Assembly: GCA_003517845.1 (NCBI GenBank)
Contig: DOZU01000122.1
Span: forward strand, 1-6,573
Length of the DNA: 6,573 nucleotides
Direction of reading: 5' to 3'
From: Clostridiales bacterium
GTDB taxonomy: Bacteria; Bacillota; Sulfobacillia; UBA995
The notes under the pieces: generated by a model
What the model was told of the DNA's origin: nothing
Seen by the model: only the letters and a program-made list of their open reading frames with translations
Databases searched by the model: none
Position numbers and translations under genes: made by a program
In this document: positions 5,767 through 6,573 of the stretch, one piece after another
Numbering within the stretch: position 1 is the first letter of the stretch
Layout of the letters: the number at the start of each line of letters is the position of its first letter

Positions 5767-6573
5767 ATGCTCCGGCAATGGCGCGGGCTGCGGGATGACC
5801 GCGGGTCGGCCCTGATCATGGCGCTGCTGGTGGCGGTGGTGGGCACCATCTCCCTGGGGGCGGCCGGCGTACTGGCCCAGGGCGCCGTGCGCGAGGCCGA
5901 CCGGGTGCGTGACGACGGTTCCGCCCTGTACGTGGCCGAGTCCGGGGTGAACGACGGGCTGCACCGCCTGAAGTTCCCGTCGCAACTGCTAGTTTTCCGG
6001 CAGTATCCCCAGGATCCCCCGTCTTTCAGTGGCGGCCCCGACCGCGTGGGGCCTGGAGGCAGGTATGATGTGTGGATCTGGCCCGATGCGGCCGACCCCT
6101 CCGCCAAGCACCTGGTGGCCGTGGGCACTATGGGGAAGGTCCGGCGGCTGGTCCGGGTACGAGCGGTCATCGCCCAGCCGGACCCGTTTTCCCCCGAGAC
6201 CGGCGGACCGGAGTTGACGCCCCCCGAGCAAGCCGCCGTACCCGTGGTCCAGCGTCCCAACATCCCCTGCAGCGGTTTCTTGCGCCTCAGCGGCCGCGAC
6301 GTGCTGACGCTGGGCAACGCCGACGGTACGCCCGCTCACTACTGCTATACCGGGATCCAGATTTCCGGACAGGCGGCGATCAACGTGTTGGGGCCGGTGC
6401 ACATATGGGTGTCGGGCAGCATCCAGATATCGGGCACGGCCGACATCAACCCGGGCGGCGATCCGACCTGGCTCCTGGTCTGGGTGCCGGGTACCACGGA
6501 GATCAGCATCAACATGTCGGGTACCTGCTACTTTCGTGGCGGGATCTGGGCCCCCTATTCCACCCTCCGCATC
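5767..6573 (+). CDS. PilX-like minor prepilin with C-terminal beta-rich (DUF7305-type) domain, paralogue 2 (3' end cut by window)
   Basis: The frame is open from ATG 5767 to the last base, giving 269 codons with no stop. The protein opens with leader MLRQWRGLRDDRG, probable cut after G13, then SALIMALLVAVVGTISLGAA and SALYVAESGVNDGLHRLKF. By hand alignment 42 of the 59 residues from the RG site onward match paralogue 1; the mature +5 residue is Met instead of Glu. The middle part keeps YPQDPPSF and YDVWIWPDAADP. The strand-rich C-terminal part keeps LGNADGT (182-188), HYCYT (C193 matching C181), GPVHIWVSG, VWVPG and FRGGIWAPYSTL. It differs by an inserted Pro-rich stretch around residues 144-165 (PELTPPEQAAVPVV) and shorter loops, and has two further cysteines. 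By alignment about 50 residues are missing beyond the window. The likely role is a second, variant minor or tip pilin arising from tandem duplication and divergence. Confidence 0.83.
   Translation, partial: MLRQWRGLRDDRGSALIMALLVAVVGTISLGAAGVLAQGAVREADRVRDDGSALYVAESGVNDGLHRLKFPSQLLVFRQYPQDPPSFSGGPDRVGPGGRYDVWIWPDAADPSAKHLVAVGTMGKVRRLVRVRAVIAQPDPFSPETGGPELTPPEQAAVPVVQRPNIPCSGFLRLSGRDVLTLGNADGTPAHYCYTGIQISGQAAINVLGPVHIWVSGSIQISGTADINPGGDPTWLLVWVPGTTEISINMSGTCYFRGGIWAPYSTLRI

Noticed and set aside
5607..5798. Small + strand frame whose ATG directly abuts the first prepilin stop
   Set aside because: It reads through the hairpin and palindrome, overlaps the second prepilin by 32 bases, and has no separate ribosome site or family resemblance.

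Overview
This is a GC-rich stretch of bacterial chromosome carrying part of a type IV pilus (T4P) gene cluster, read entirely on the + strand. In order it holds pilM (open through the left edge), pilN, pilO, a large membrane protein of the O-antigen ligase/polymerase (Wzy_C) type with a C-terminal TPR region, and two tandem paralogous PilX-like prepilins. The right edge cuts off the second prepilin. Strong Shine-Dalgarno sites (GGGAGGG, AGGAGG, AGGAGGT), the use of TTG and GTG starts, and the lack of pilP and pilQ after pilO fit a high-GC Firmicutes-like bacterium or another deep-branching lineage, possibly single-membraned. That placement is an inference and is weak.

Region 1 (1-2502) encodes the pilus alignment subcomplex. 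PilM is a cytoplasmic actin-like protein. PilN carries the RVNLLP peptide that docks into PilM, followed by one membrane helix. PilO is its bitopic coiled-coil partner. The genes are 3 to 12 bases apart and clearly form an operon. Region 2 (2504-4477) starts one base after the pilO stop with no ribosome site of its own, so it is probably translationally coupled. It encodes a multi-pass Wzy_C protein with about four TPR-like helix pairs. In this position the best guess is a pilin or surface-protein O-oligosaccharyltransferase, but a role in surface polysaccharide is also possible.

Region 3 (4478-6573) is built differently. Each of the two prepilin genes is preceded by a gap of about 160-170 bases containing one copy of the same 29-base palindrome. 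The two copies are in opposite orientation, and the first supplies the stop codon of the Wzy gene. The first gap also has an AT-rich island (about 41% GC by hand count) with an orphan AGGAGG. The prepilins have a short basic leader, an RG cleavage site, a hydrophobic helix without Glu at +5, and a C-terminal domain rich in repeated beta-strand and GN/SGT motifs. They look like minor or tip pilins of the PilX_N plus DUF7305 kind. A working picture is that PilMNO organises the assembly machine, the Wzy/TPR protein may decorate pilins, and the two PilX-like proteins are variant minor pilins or adhesin-like tips. No tRNA, rRNA, CRISPR array, insertion sequence or convincing promoter is visible.
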